Below are positions 17,441 through 23,937 of a DNA stretch of 57,191 bases, piece after piece. This DNA comes from an uncultured Bacilli bacterium (GTDB lineage Bacteria; Bacillota_I; Bacilli_A; RFN20; CAG-449), in NCBI GenBank assembly GCA_944332075.1, contig CALVJL010000009.1:1-57191 (forward strand), in the 5' to 3' direction. A program made the position numbers and the translations under genes. Positions within the stretch are counted from its first letter, which is position 1, and every line of letters begins with the position of its first letter. Below the pieces are notes generated by a model that saw nothing but the letters and a program-made list of their open reading frames with translations, did not search any database and had not been told where the DNA came from.

Positions 17441-17480
17441 ATTTTACAAAAACTTAAAAAATTTTTAGTTTTTGTAAAAT
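17441..17480. repeat. Perfect 14-bp inverted repeat
   Basis: ATTTTACAAAAACT at 17441-17454 and AGTTTTTGTAAAAT at 17467-17480 are exact inverted repeats around an AT-only centre. A related partial copy (TTACAAAAACTAAGAAAATTTT) lies near 17200-17222. There is no T-run after it, so it is more likely an operator or element edge than a terminator. Confidence 0.6.
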
Positions 17481-17535
17481 AAACATATTCTCTGCTGCTA
17501 AAATATGCATTTTTTTAATATAAAGGTAAAAAATA

Positions 17536-18042
17536 ATGATTGATGAATTGAGTATAAAAAAATCCTATGAATATATAAGGCGAATAAAAGAATTAAATAC
17601 AGGATTAATTATTGAATTGATAGTCTTCTTGGCTAATATTATTGTTGGTTTTATTGTTCTTGCAATATATATTGATGAAGAATTTTTTTCTTTTACCTAT
17701 TTTTTTATTGTTGCTTTGTGTGTTTGGATTGTTTTCTTTTTGATGATATCACCAAGTGTTCTTTATCCATTATTTCAGATGATGTATCTTAAAAGAAATT
17801 ATAAATCTTTTAGATTATGTAACGTTAAAATGATGCATCCTATAAGTTCTGTTTTCTCACGTCGACAATTATATCGCTTTGAGGAAGAAATTGATGTGAA
17901 TGGCAAAAAAATAATAGTTTCGACAAACTATATTTTTGATGTAAGAGAAGAATTAAATGGGAATCCTTTTAATAATCAAATCTTTGAATGCTTATATGAT
18001 GACAAAAAGAATAAATTATATGTCATGAAAAGAATATCGTAA
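17536..18042 (+). CDS. Hypothetical membrane protein with two transmembrane helices
   Basis: Encodes 168 residues; GGTAAAAAATA precedes the ATG. Two hydrophobic helices at about 22-46 (IIELIVFLANIIVGFIVLAI) and 55-78 (YFFIVALCVWIVFFLMI) form a hairpin. The cytoplasmic C-terminal ~85 residues include FRLCNVKMMHPISSVFSRRQ and a beta-rich segment (EIDVNGKKIIVSTNYIFD). The family was not recognised. The topology resembles small DUF3592-like proteins, but the match is too weak to name. The next gene is a second small membrane protein about 95 bases on. Confidence 0.65.
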   Translation: MIDELSIKKSYEYIRRIKELNTGLIIELIVFLANIIVGFIVLAIYIDEEFFSFTYFFIVALCVWIVFFLMISPSVLYPLFQMMYLKRNYKSFRLCNVKMMHPISSVFSRRQLYRFEEEIDVNGKKIIVSTNYIFDVREELNGNPFNNQIFECLYDDKKNKLYVMKRIS

Positions 18043-18137
18043 ATGATTTATTATTGGCATGTATTTGATTTTTTTATTAGTTGATAACTCAAAAGAAAAA
18101 AGTGCACTATAATATTTTCTTGGAGGATTCATTTGTT

Positions 18138-18311
18138 ATGAAAAAAGGATTATTGATTTTATTATTAATCAATATAGTTATATGTATTGTCTTTTTAATC
18201 TTTATGCTTAGGTCGTCAAGCAATAACTATCCAATTATTTTGTTCCTATTTTTATGCATAATTTTAATAGAAATACCTGTTTCTCTTATGATTAAAAATT
18301 CAGAAAAGTAA
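18138..18311 (+). CDS. Small membrane protein (57 residues, two helices)
   Basis: I start at the ATG at 18138 because GGAGG at 18122-18126 is positioned for it; an upstream ATG at 18081 has no ribosome site. The protein is almost only two hydrophobic helices (GLLILLLINIVICIVFLIFM and IILFLFLCIILIEIPVSLMI) joined by RSSSNNY. A clear terminator follows 34 bases after the stop codon. It could be a small membrane regulator or immunity-like protein; nothing in the sequence decides this. Confidence 0.6.
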   Translation: MKKGLLILLLINIVICIVFLIFMLRSSSNNYPIILFLFLCIILIEIPVSLMIKNSEK

Positions 18312-18858
18312 TTAATATATAGTTGCTTCTAAGCAGAAGATAAGGATTGCTTATGGCAATCTTTTTCTTTTCTTCTTCATCATCGCTTTCTTTTGGCTGC
18401 TTAATAATTAATATTACATAAATAATTAAGATGATTATTGAGATAGCGTTAATACTGCCGAGCATCGGCTGCCAAGAAGCTGGAGCGAAAATAGCATATG
18501 CTGTAAGTAAATACATAACAATCAACACGATTAATGATATAAAATGCCATTTATCTATTTTGCTTGTTTTAAAGTTTTTAAAGAAGATAATAGTTAATAC
18601 GGCCAAAATCATTAAGTTAAAAATATCAGATCCAAGAATATCACCGACAACTAATTCTGGTGAATTAACAATCGCGACCGCGGATATTGCCGTGAATAAT
18701 TCTGGGAGAGAAGTAACTGCCGCGAGCATGACTCCTCCAATAAAGGCTCCGCTGATTTTGGTCTTTTTATCAAGTAAATCAACTAAATCAGCTAGCTTAA
18801 TTGATAAAAAGACAACAAAGCATAGTAAAATTACATACAAAGGATATATATACCACAT
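18292..18858 (-). pseudogene. Truncated sodium/calcium exchanger (CaCA family), first half only
   Basis: Encodes 188 residues. GGVMLAAVTSLPELFTAISA and GDILGSDIFNLMIL form one complete alpha-repeat of a cation/calcium exchanger (the TSLPE and GSDIFN signatures). Functional members normally have two such repeats in 300 or more residues. Here, after a hinge (ESDDEEEKKK), the frame runs into the plus-strand terminator at 18345-18366 and ends in unrelated sequence, so the second repeat is missing. It is likely a decayed gene, unless a partner half is encoded elsewhere. The plus-strand small membrane gene overlaps its 3' end by 20 bases. Confidence 0.65.
18345..18366 (+). terminator. Intrinsic terminator
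   Basis: GATTGC pairs with GCAATC around TTATG and is followed by TTTTT. It serves the small membrane protein gene ending at 18311 and lies inside the antisense exchanger remnant. Confidence 0.7.
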
Positions 18859-19130
18859 AAAACTCTCCCAAAGACTAAACTATACAAAGAAACGATTTTA
18901 AGTATAGCATTATCTTTACTATATTTAAGTCTCGTTTTTTAACGTTAGCCAGATTATATTAATCAGTATGTTGACTAATCACGATAATAATATCGCAAAC
19001 TACTCCCTTAAGTCGTTAATTATTATATTTTAAAAGTTGTAATAATGTAAATTGCAGATATCTTTTTTGCGTTGATGCAAAATTAAACATAAAAATAAGG
19101 TTAAATAGAAAAAAACAAATGTTTCGGTTA

Positions 19131-19136
19131 TATAAT
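19131..19136 (+). promoter_or_regulatory. Probable -10 element for the ADP-ribosylglycohydrolase gene
   Basis: TATAAT lies 20 bases before the ATG at 19157, with AGAGGATG between as ribosome site. No good -35 was seen. The remaining ~270 bases back to the exchanger remnant contain no recognisable gene. Confidence 0.45.
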
Positions 19137-19156
19137 AAAGAAAAGAGGATGTTTTT

Positions 19157-19969
19157 ATGTTAGGCGCAATGATTGGTGATACTGTTGGTTCAGTATATGA
19201 ATTTAATAATGTTCGAAGCAAAGATTTTCCTTTGTTTTCGAAAAATTCTTTTTTTACTGATGATTCAATTATGACTTTAGCCGTTGCTGAAATAATGCAA
19301 AATCATTATTACGATGATAAAGACAAAATAATTGATACTTTTAAAAAATGGGGAAGAGCTTATCCAGACCGCGGTTATGGTGGACACTTTTTTGATTGGT
19401 TATTTAGCGATGAGAGGGAATCTTATCATAGTTTTGGTAATGGAGCAGCCATGAGAATTTCCCCTGTTGGCTGGTATTGTCAAGATGAAGAAGAGGTCAA
19501 AAGAATATCAAAAGCCATCACTGAAGTAACGCATTCGCATCCGGAAGGATTAAAAGGCGCGGAAGTAACCGCGATGTGCATATTTTACGCGCGTAAAGGA
19601 AAGAGCAAAGAGTTTATTAAACAATATGTAGAAAAATACTATAATCTCGATTTTGAATATGAAGAATTAAGAAAAAATTATCGCTTTAATGAAACCTGCC
19701 AAAAAACTGTTCCTCAAGCAATCTTTTGCTTTCTAATTTCCTCGTCTTTTGAAGACTGTTTAAGAACGACGATTTCTATTGGAGGCGACTGCGATACAAC
19801 TGCTGCGATATCTTGCAGTATTGCTGAAGCATACTACAAAGATATAGATGAATCAATTTTAGATAATTTATATAAGTTTTTACCTAATGATAAAGGTGGA
19901 TGCCACATAAAATCAATAATTGAAAAATTTAATGAATATAAAGCTGTTGATTTAGCTTTTTTTGAATAA
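19157..19969 (+). CDS. ADP-ribosylglycohydrolase (DraG/ARH family)
   Basis: Encodes 270 residues, the normal size. The family signatures are complete: GAMIGDTVGSVYEF at the N-terminus, the metal-binding FTDDSIMTLAVAE, FGNGAAMRISPVGW, THSHPEGLKGAEVTA, and the C-terminal GGDCDTTAAISCSIAEAYY with the second acidic metal cluster. These enzymes use two Mg ions to remove ADP-ribose from proteins, nucleic acids or small molecules. AGAGGATG precedes the ATG. It is not next to an ADP-ribosyltransferase. A TIR-domain gene, whose family often cleaves NAD, lies about 7 kb away, but a functional link is not supported by position alone. Confidence 0.92.
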   Translation: MLGAMIGDTVGSVYEFNNVRSKDFPLFSKNSFFTDDSIMTLAVAEIMQNHYYDDKDKIIDTFKKWGRAYPDRGYGGHFFDWLFSDERESYHSFGNGAAMRISPVGWYCQDEEEVKRISKAITEVTHSHPEGLKGAEVTAMCIFYARKGKSKEFIKQYVEKYYNLDFEYEELRKNYRFNETCQKTVPQAIFCFLISSSFEDCLRTTISIGGDCDTTAAISCSIAEAYYKDIDESILDNLYKFLPNDKGGCHIKSIIEKFNEYKAVDLAFFE

Positions 19970-20069
19970 AAAATTCTATATAGCATTTGATAATATTTGT
20001 TTTAATTAAGTTTTCATTACTAATCAACTATCATTTAAATAAAGAGGTTGATGAAATTAGGAGAAGATT

Positions 20070-20705
20070 ATGTTTAAAGGTTATTTCAAGAAAAGAGAAC
20101 ACGCGAAAAAATCAGCTGAAAGAATGTATAAAGAGCTTTCTAATCAAAGCGTCGAACATTTCTATAATATTGAAAATGATGATGAGAAAAAAATCAGCAC
20201 GATTACTTTGGATTTGACGGAAGGTGATGTCTATAAGCCTTATTCAAATCAAACAATGCTTAGCGATGATATTTTTGATTTTCTCGAAGAATCATTTAAA
20301 TTAGCTAAAAAGACTTATGATATCCATTTAGTTTTAATTGTTGCAGAAGAAATGGATGAAAATGAGATTGAGAAAATAAAAAAATTAATTTATTTTCATT
20401 ATGCGGTAAAACATACTGAGATAAAAAAAGAGTTGAGAAGAACAAAATTTGTTGGTTTAGCTCTTTTAATAACAGGAATGGTAACATATTGTATTTATGG
20501 TTTGCTTCAATGGTTTAAGATAAACTTTATTTTCCAAGAAGTCATTGAAATTTTTGCTTGGGTATTTATTTGGGAATCTTGCGATCAATTTTTCTTTGTC
20601 ACTTTTGGCAAAAGAATCGAAGCGACGCGTTCTTTGCTTTTATTTAATTCAGATATTAAAATTAAAAGAAAACAATTAGTTGAAGAAAGAAATGAAAATA
20701 TTTAA
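20070..20705 (+). CDS. Hypothetical protein with two C-terminal transmembrane helices
   Basis: Encodes 211 residues after AGGAGAAG. Residues 1-125 are soluble and mixed alpha/beta (ISTITLDLTEGDVYKPY, DDIFDFLEESFKLAKKTYDI, HLVLIVAEEMDENEIEKIKK). Two hydrophobic helices follow: 134-153 (FVGLALLITGMVTYCIYGLL) and 162-182 (FQEVIEIFAWVFIWESCDQF). The tail is basic. I do not recognise the family. The next gene overlaps its last codons, so the two form a unit and probably a membrane complex. Confidence 0.7.
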   Translation: MFKGYFKKREHAKKSAERMYKELSNQSVEHFYNIENDDEKKISTITLDLTEGDVYKPYSNQTMLSDDIFDFLEESFKLAKKTYDIHLVLIVAEEMDENEIEKIKKLIYFHYAVKHTEIKKELRRTKFVGLALLITGMVTYCIYGLLQWFKINFIFQEVIEIFAWVFIWESCDQFFFVTFGKRIEATRSLLLFNSDIKIKRKQLVEERNENI

Positions 20706-21066
20706 TATATTAAGGCATATTTCAAATATAGTTGTTGCTTCTGGCAAGAAAAGAATTTTTTATACAATAATTAATGCTTTGGTTTTAGCCGCGGCATTTT
20801 TTTCTTGTTACGGCATATATTATTTTGTTAAGCATCTTTGTGATTCCACATACGCGCTTATTGGAGGAGCCATTGGAATTGTGATATGCACTGCTATTGC
20901 CATTTCCTCATTTCTTGAAGGAGTAGTATCCCAATTAGTGTTAACGATAATGTCATTTATTGGAATTTTTGTATCAAAGGAAAAATTAAATAATTTTATC
21001 GCGTTTTCATTAACAATAATCATTTACATTATAGTTATTATAGTAATTGAAATACTTATATGGTAA
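20692..21066 (+). CDS. Hypothetical four-helix membrane protein
   Basis: Encodes 124 residues from the ATG at 20692, overlapping the preceding gene by 14 bases; a TTG four codons upstream is possible. GAAGAAAG inside the previous gene may act as ribosome site, which implies coupled translation. Four hydrophobic segments are visible: IINALVLAAAFFSCYGIYYF, IGGAIGIVICTAIAISSFLE, LVLTIMSFIGIFV and FSLTIIIYIIVIIVIEILIW. There are no charged membrane residues or known motifs. Confidence 0.65.
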   Translation: MKIFNILRHISNIVVASGKKRIFYTIINALVLAAAFFSCYGIYYFVKHLCDSTYALIGGAIGIVICTAIAISSFLEGVVSQLVLTIMSFIGIFVSKEKLNNFIAFSLTIIIYIIVIIVIEILIW

Positions 21067-21101
21067 AAATATTCTAACTAAATTAGAAAGGTTAAATTAA
21101 A

Positions 21102-21596
21102 ATGAAATCATTAATTGTTTTCTTTTCTCATCGCGGTGAGAATTATAGTGTCGGTTACATAAAAGAAGGAAATGTTGAGCATATTGCAAAAGTTATTAAA
21201 GAACTAACTAATGCTGACATCTATGAATTAGTTCCAGAAGTGCCTTATTCTGAGAATTACCGCGAATGCGTTAAGCAATCTGTTAAGGAGATGCAAGAAA
21301 ATTCTCGGCCAATGTTTAAAAATCCATTACCTAATCTTGATGGGTATGATTTAATCTATCTTTGCTATCCAAATTGGTGCGGTTCTTTTCCGCGTATCGT
21401 TGCAACCTTTTTAGAAAAATATGATTTTCATAATAAAATTATAAAACCTCTCTGCAGCCATGAAGGCAGTGGATTAGCGCGTTCTGTTGATGAAATTAAA
21501 TCTTTAACCGCGGCAGAAGTTAAGCCAGGATTAGCCATAAAAGGTACAGAAGCGCATACTAGCGATGATAAAATCCGCGAATGGATAAGTAAGTAA
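21102..21596 (+). CDS. Flavodoxin-like protein
   Basis: Encodes 164 residues, normal for flavodoxins. The N-terminus MKSLIVFFSHRGENYSVG gives the FMN phosphate loop in a variant form, GYDLIYLCYPNWCGSFPRIV matches the strand and loop contacting the isoalloxazine ring, and KPLCSHEGSGLARSVDEIK is the third FMN loop. It belongs to the flavodoxin_4-like group used as low-potential electron carriers or oxidoreductase partners in anaerobes. AGAAAGG lies upstream and a strong terminator follows at once. Confidence 0.88.
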   Translation: MKSLIVFFSHRGENYSVGYIKEGNVEHIAKVIKELTNADIYELVPEVPYSENYRECVKQSVKEMQENSRPMFKNPLPNLDGYDLIYLCYPNWCGSFPRIVATFLEKYDFHNKIIKPLCSHEGSGLARSVDEIKSLTAAEVKPGLAIKGTEAHTSDDKIREWISK

Positions 21597-21602
21597 AAAA
21601 AT

Positions 21603-21632
21603 AACTAAGCACATATCATGCTTAGTTTTTTT
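21603..21632 (+). terminator. Intrinsic terminator of the flavodoxin gene
   Basis: AACTAAGCA pairs with TGCTTAGTT around a 7-base loop and is followed by a T-run. It lies between convergent genes, immediately before the pepC stop codon. Confidence 0.8.
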
Positions 21633-21634
21633 CT

Positions 21635-22978
21635 TTAAGCTAAAGTTCCCATCGGATCATAAATTGGAAAAACTTTTAATTCTTTTTCTAAGGCTTTCTT
21701 TTCGTTTTCATTAAGATATTTTTTATTAACAACTGCTTGGTAAACGAAAGTTTTAAAGAAATCTTCGCTCATGATAAAGAATCCTTTTTCGCCGCGTTGA
21801 TCACCCCAAGAGTTTTCAATTTTCCATTTAGTCGGTTTGCCGTCAACTAAGTTTACTCCGGTGATGCACATAGCATGGTTCATCGCCGATTGATAATAAT
21901 CAAGCATGCCGCCTTTATCAAATTTTAAATCCATGCTAAAGGCTGAAAGGTAATCATAGGCATTATCATCCCATTTTCCGGAATCTCTATCTCCGTAATA
22001 CGAAACATCGCTGCCAAACCAGACGATTTGTCCGTCTTTTAATTGATTAATAATTAATTCTTCAATTCTCTCCATCGGTAAGTTGAGATGAGTAACCTTT
22101 TTGCCTTCGACGACATTACCTAAGTAATCAATAGTATAGGCGAGATAGTAAGGTTTATCTTTCGTTGGTGAATTAGTAATCGATTGATAGTTATTAACTT
22201 CCTCACCAAGATATTTTTCAAAAAAAGACTTCGGTGTTAAATCTTTTTCAAGATGATATTGTCCATCTCTATCGACATATTCAAAATCAAATTTTTCAGG
22301 GACTAAGCCAAAGCATGAAGAAAGAAAATTATAGATTTTTTCGATAGTGTTATTCTTTAATTCTTGAATTTCTTCATATTTTTTATCTTTAAAAAGTTTT
22401 TGAGCTTGGAAAGTAAAATTTCTAATTTCCGCATTAATTAATAAATCAGATTCTCTTGTCGCTGATGATTGGAATGTTTCTTCCATAGCTTTTTTAGGGC
22501 AGAGACCATATTTGTTAACGAGATTAACAAACATATCAAATTGTCCTCCATCGCCGACAGCATTAATTAATAAGTGTGAGAGAATTCGATTATCATGTTC
22601 TTTATCTAATAATTCCATGATTGATGATAATGTGTAATTTGCTTTTTCAAGTTTATCATAGAAAGCGACATAGTTTTGAGAAAGCTCAAAATTGTCGAGA
22701 TTAAGTTTTTTAGCGATAATTTCTCTAAAGAGATTGCAGCCAGCAAAAATCCAGCAGCGGCCTGATTGCTTTTGATTGCAAATCGGTAGAGTTTTAACTT
22801 CTAAAGAAAACTTAAAATCATTATTTTTTTCGCTTTCGTTTACAAAGCAAATATCGGATATTTTGTTTTTACTTAATGCGTGGCGAAGAATGGTTTGCTC
22901 GTTATTCTTCACGTATTTTTCATGTAAAGAAGATAATTCTTCTGCTGTTAACATTTCTTTTTCTTTGATAAATTTCAT
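21635..22978 (-). CDS. pepC: Aminopeptidase C (bleomycin hydrolase family, C1B)
   Basis: Encodes 447 residues, as usual for PepC. The papain-like triad is complete: C75 in QSGRCWIFAGCN, H368 in SAMNHAMCITGV and N389 in KWKIENSWG. The N-terminal hook region and the C-terminal extension ending MGTLA are present; in this hexameric barrel peptidase the C-terminus reaches into the active site and sets aminopeptidase activity. It is a cytoplasmic enzyme releasing N-terminal amino acids from peptides. CGAGG precedes the ATG by eight bases. It is separated from the upstream TIR/RyR operon by about 60 bases with no clear terminator, so read-through from that operon is possible. Confidence 0.95.
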   Translation of the reverse strand: MKFIKEKEMLTAEELSSLHEKYVKNNEQTILRHALSKNKISDICFVNESEKNNDFKFSLEVKTLPICNQKQSGRCWIFAGCNLFREIIAKKLNLDNFELSQNYVAFYDKLEKANYTLSSIMELLDKEHDNRILSHLLINAVGDGGQFDMFVNLVNKYGLCPKKAMEETFQSSATRESDLLINAEIRNFTFQAQKLFKDKKYEEIQELKNNTIEKIYNFLSSCFGLVPEKFDFEYVDRDGQYHLEKDLTPKSFFEKYLGEEVNNYQSITNSPTKDKPYYLAYTIDYLGNVVEGKKVTHLNLPMERIEELIINQLKDGQIVWFGSDVSYYGDRDSGKWDDNAYDYLSAFSMDLKFDKGGMLDYYQSAMNHAMCITGVNLVDGKPTKWKIENSWGDQRGEKGFFIMSEDFFKTFVYQAVVNKKYLNENEKKALEKELKVFPIYDPMGTLA

Positions 22979-23037
22979 ATTATATACCTCGTAAAAATAT
23001 TATTAACCGCGAAAAGAAAAAATCAAGGAAATAATCT

Positions 23038-23937
23038 TCAAAAAAGGTTATCGCTTTTCAAATAGACGAGTCCCGCGGCGATGACATCAAGAAAATCATA
23101 AATTAAGATATCATCTTGATAATAATCAATGGTTTCTTTAGAAATCTTAGTTAATGATAAATATAAATCTTTGAAAGAAACAAATAGATGTCTTTTTCTT
23201 TTATAGATATCATCTGCATCATAAAGAAGCGTCCTAATCATCCATCTTTGATGCTCAATATCGCTTAAAAAAGCAAATGGTGATTCATTAAGATAATTAT
23301 TAAAGATATAAAGGTATAATTCTTCTCCGCGTAAAGAGAGAATCTCTTTTATCATCTGCGTAAATTCATTTTTTTGATAGGTAGTTTTTAGATATTTTTC
23401 AACATAGAGATAAAGAACATCGGAAAAAATATAATGAAAAGAATAATCATTTATTAAATTATGATCAATTGGCAATAAAATGTGAAAGTCTTTAATATCC
23501 TTACTTTTACTATCTAAGACCGTTTTAACTATTTCATGGATGCTTTCATCTAATTTAATCAAAGCATTATAATCTTTTAAAAAATAACGAGTTAAGTTGC
23601 TTGTATCATAGATAACAAACTTATCTTCACTTTCTAAGATGTGTTCACCTCCAGAAAAAATATAAGTTCCTTGAGGAAGTTCATCTAGCGAAGAAATTTC
23701 TTGATATTTTAACAAAATAAGTGACGAAATCTTTTCTAGTTTAGAAACTATATCTCTATACATTTTGCCTTTAAAATAGATTTTTTCATCGTTAAAAAGA
23801 CAGAGATTCGCGGATAAAAAATATTTAAACAACTCTTTGTTTGTCTCCGTTTCTCCAATGAAGCAGACATTAAATTTTTGACTAACGATTCTTCTTAATA
23901 CTTCTTGAGAAAAAAGAATTTCTTCTTGACTAATCAT
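23038..23937 (-). CDS. RyR-like domain protein, last gene of the TIR operon
   Basis: Encodes 299 residues. The C-terminal ~85 residues carry the signature of prokaryotic RyR-like domains: E228-H229-x-R231-W232, then R249-x-H250 with LFVSFKDL, then an acidic DYYQDD and a terminal helix. The N-terminal ~220 residues are mixed alpha/beta (FNVCFIGETETNKELFKYFL, KFVIYDTSNLTRYFL) and could be a degenerate Rossmann or SLOG-like part; this is uncertain. The ATG overlaps the stop of the 958-residue gene by four bases (ATGA), so the two proteins are coupled and made together. Both share the RyR-type motif, suggesting they sense the same ligand or form a complex. Confidence 0.75.
   Translation of the reverse strand: MISQEEILFSQEVLRRIVSQKFNVCFIGETETNKELFKYFLSANLCLFNDEKIYFKGKMYRDIVSKLEKISSLILLKYQEISSLDELPQGTYIFSGGEHILESEDKFVIYDTSNLTRYFLKDYNALIKLDESIHEIVKTVLDSKSKDIKDFHILLPIDHNLINDYSFHYIFSDVLYLYVEKYLKTTYQKNEFTQMIKEILSLRGEELYLYIFNNYLNESPFAFLSDIEHQRWMIRTLLYDADDIYKRKRHLFVSFKDLYLSLTKISKETIDYYQDDILIYDFLDVIAAGLVYLKSDNLF

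Noticed and set aside
17441-17480. Inverted repeat as an intrinsic terminator
   Set aside because: No T-run follows on either strand and no gene ends just before it.
18431-18901. A 156-residue frame opposite the exchanger remnant
   Set aside because: It is the antisense shadow of a recognisable alpha-repeat and lacks a ribosome site.
19157-19969. ADP-ribosylglycohydrolase as part of the TIR system
   Set aside because: It is 7 kb away, on the other strand, with pepC and unrelated genes between.
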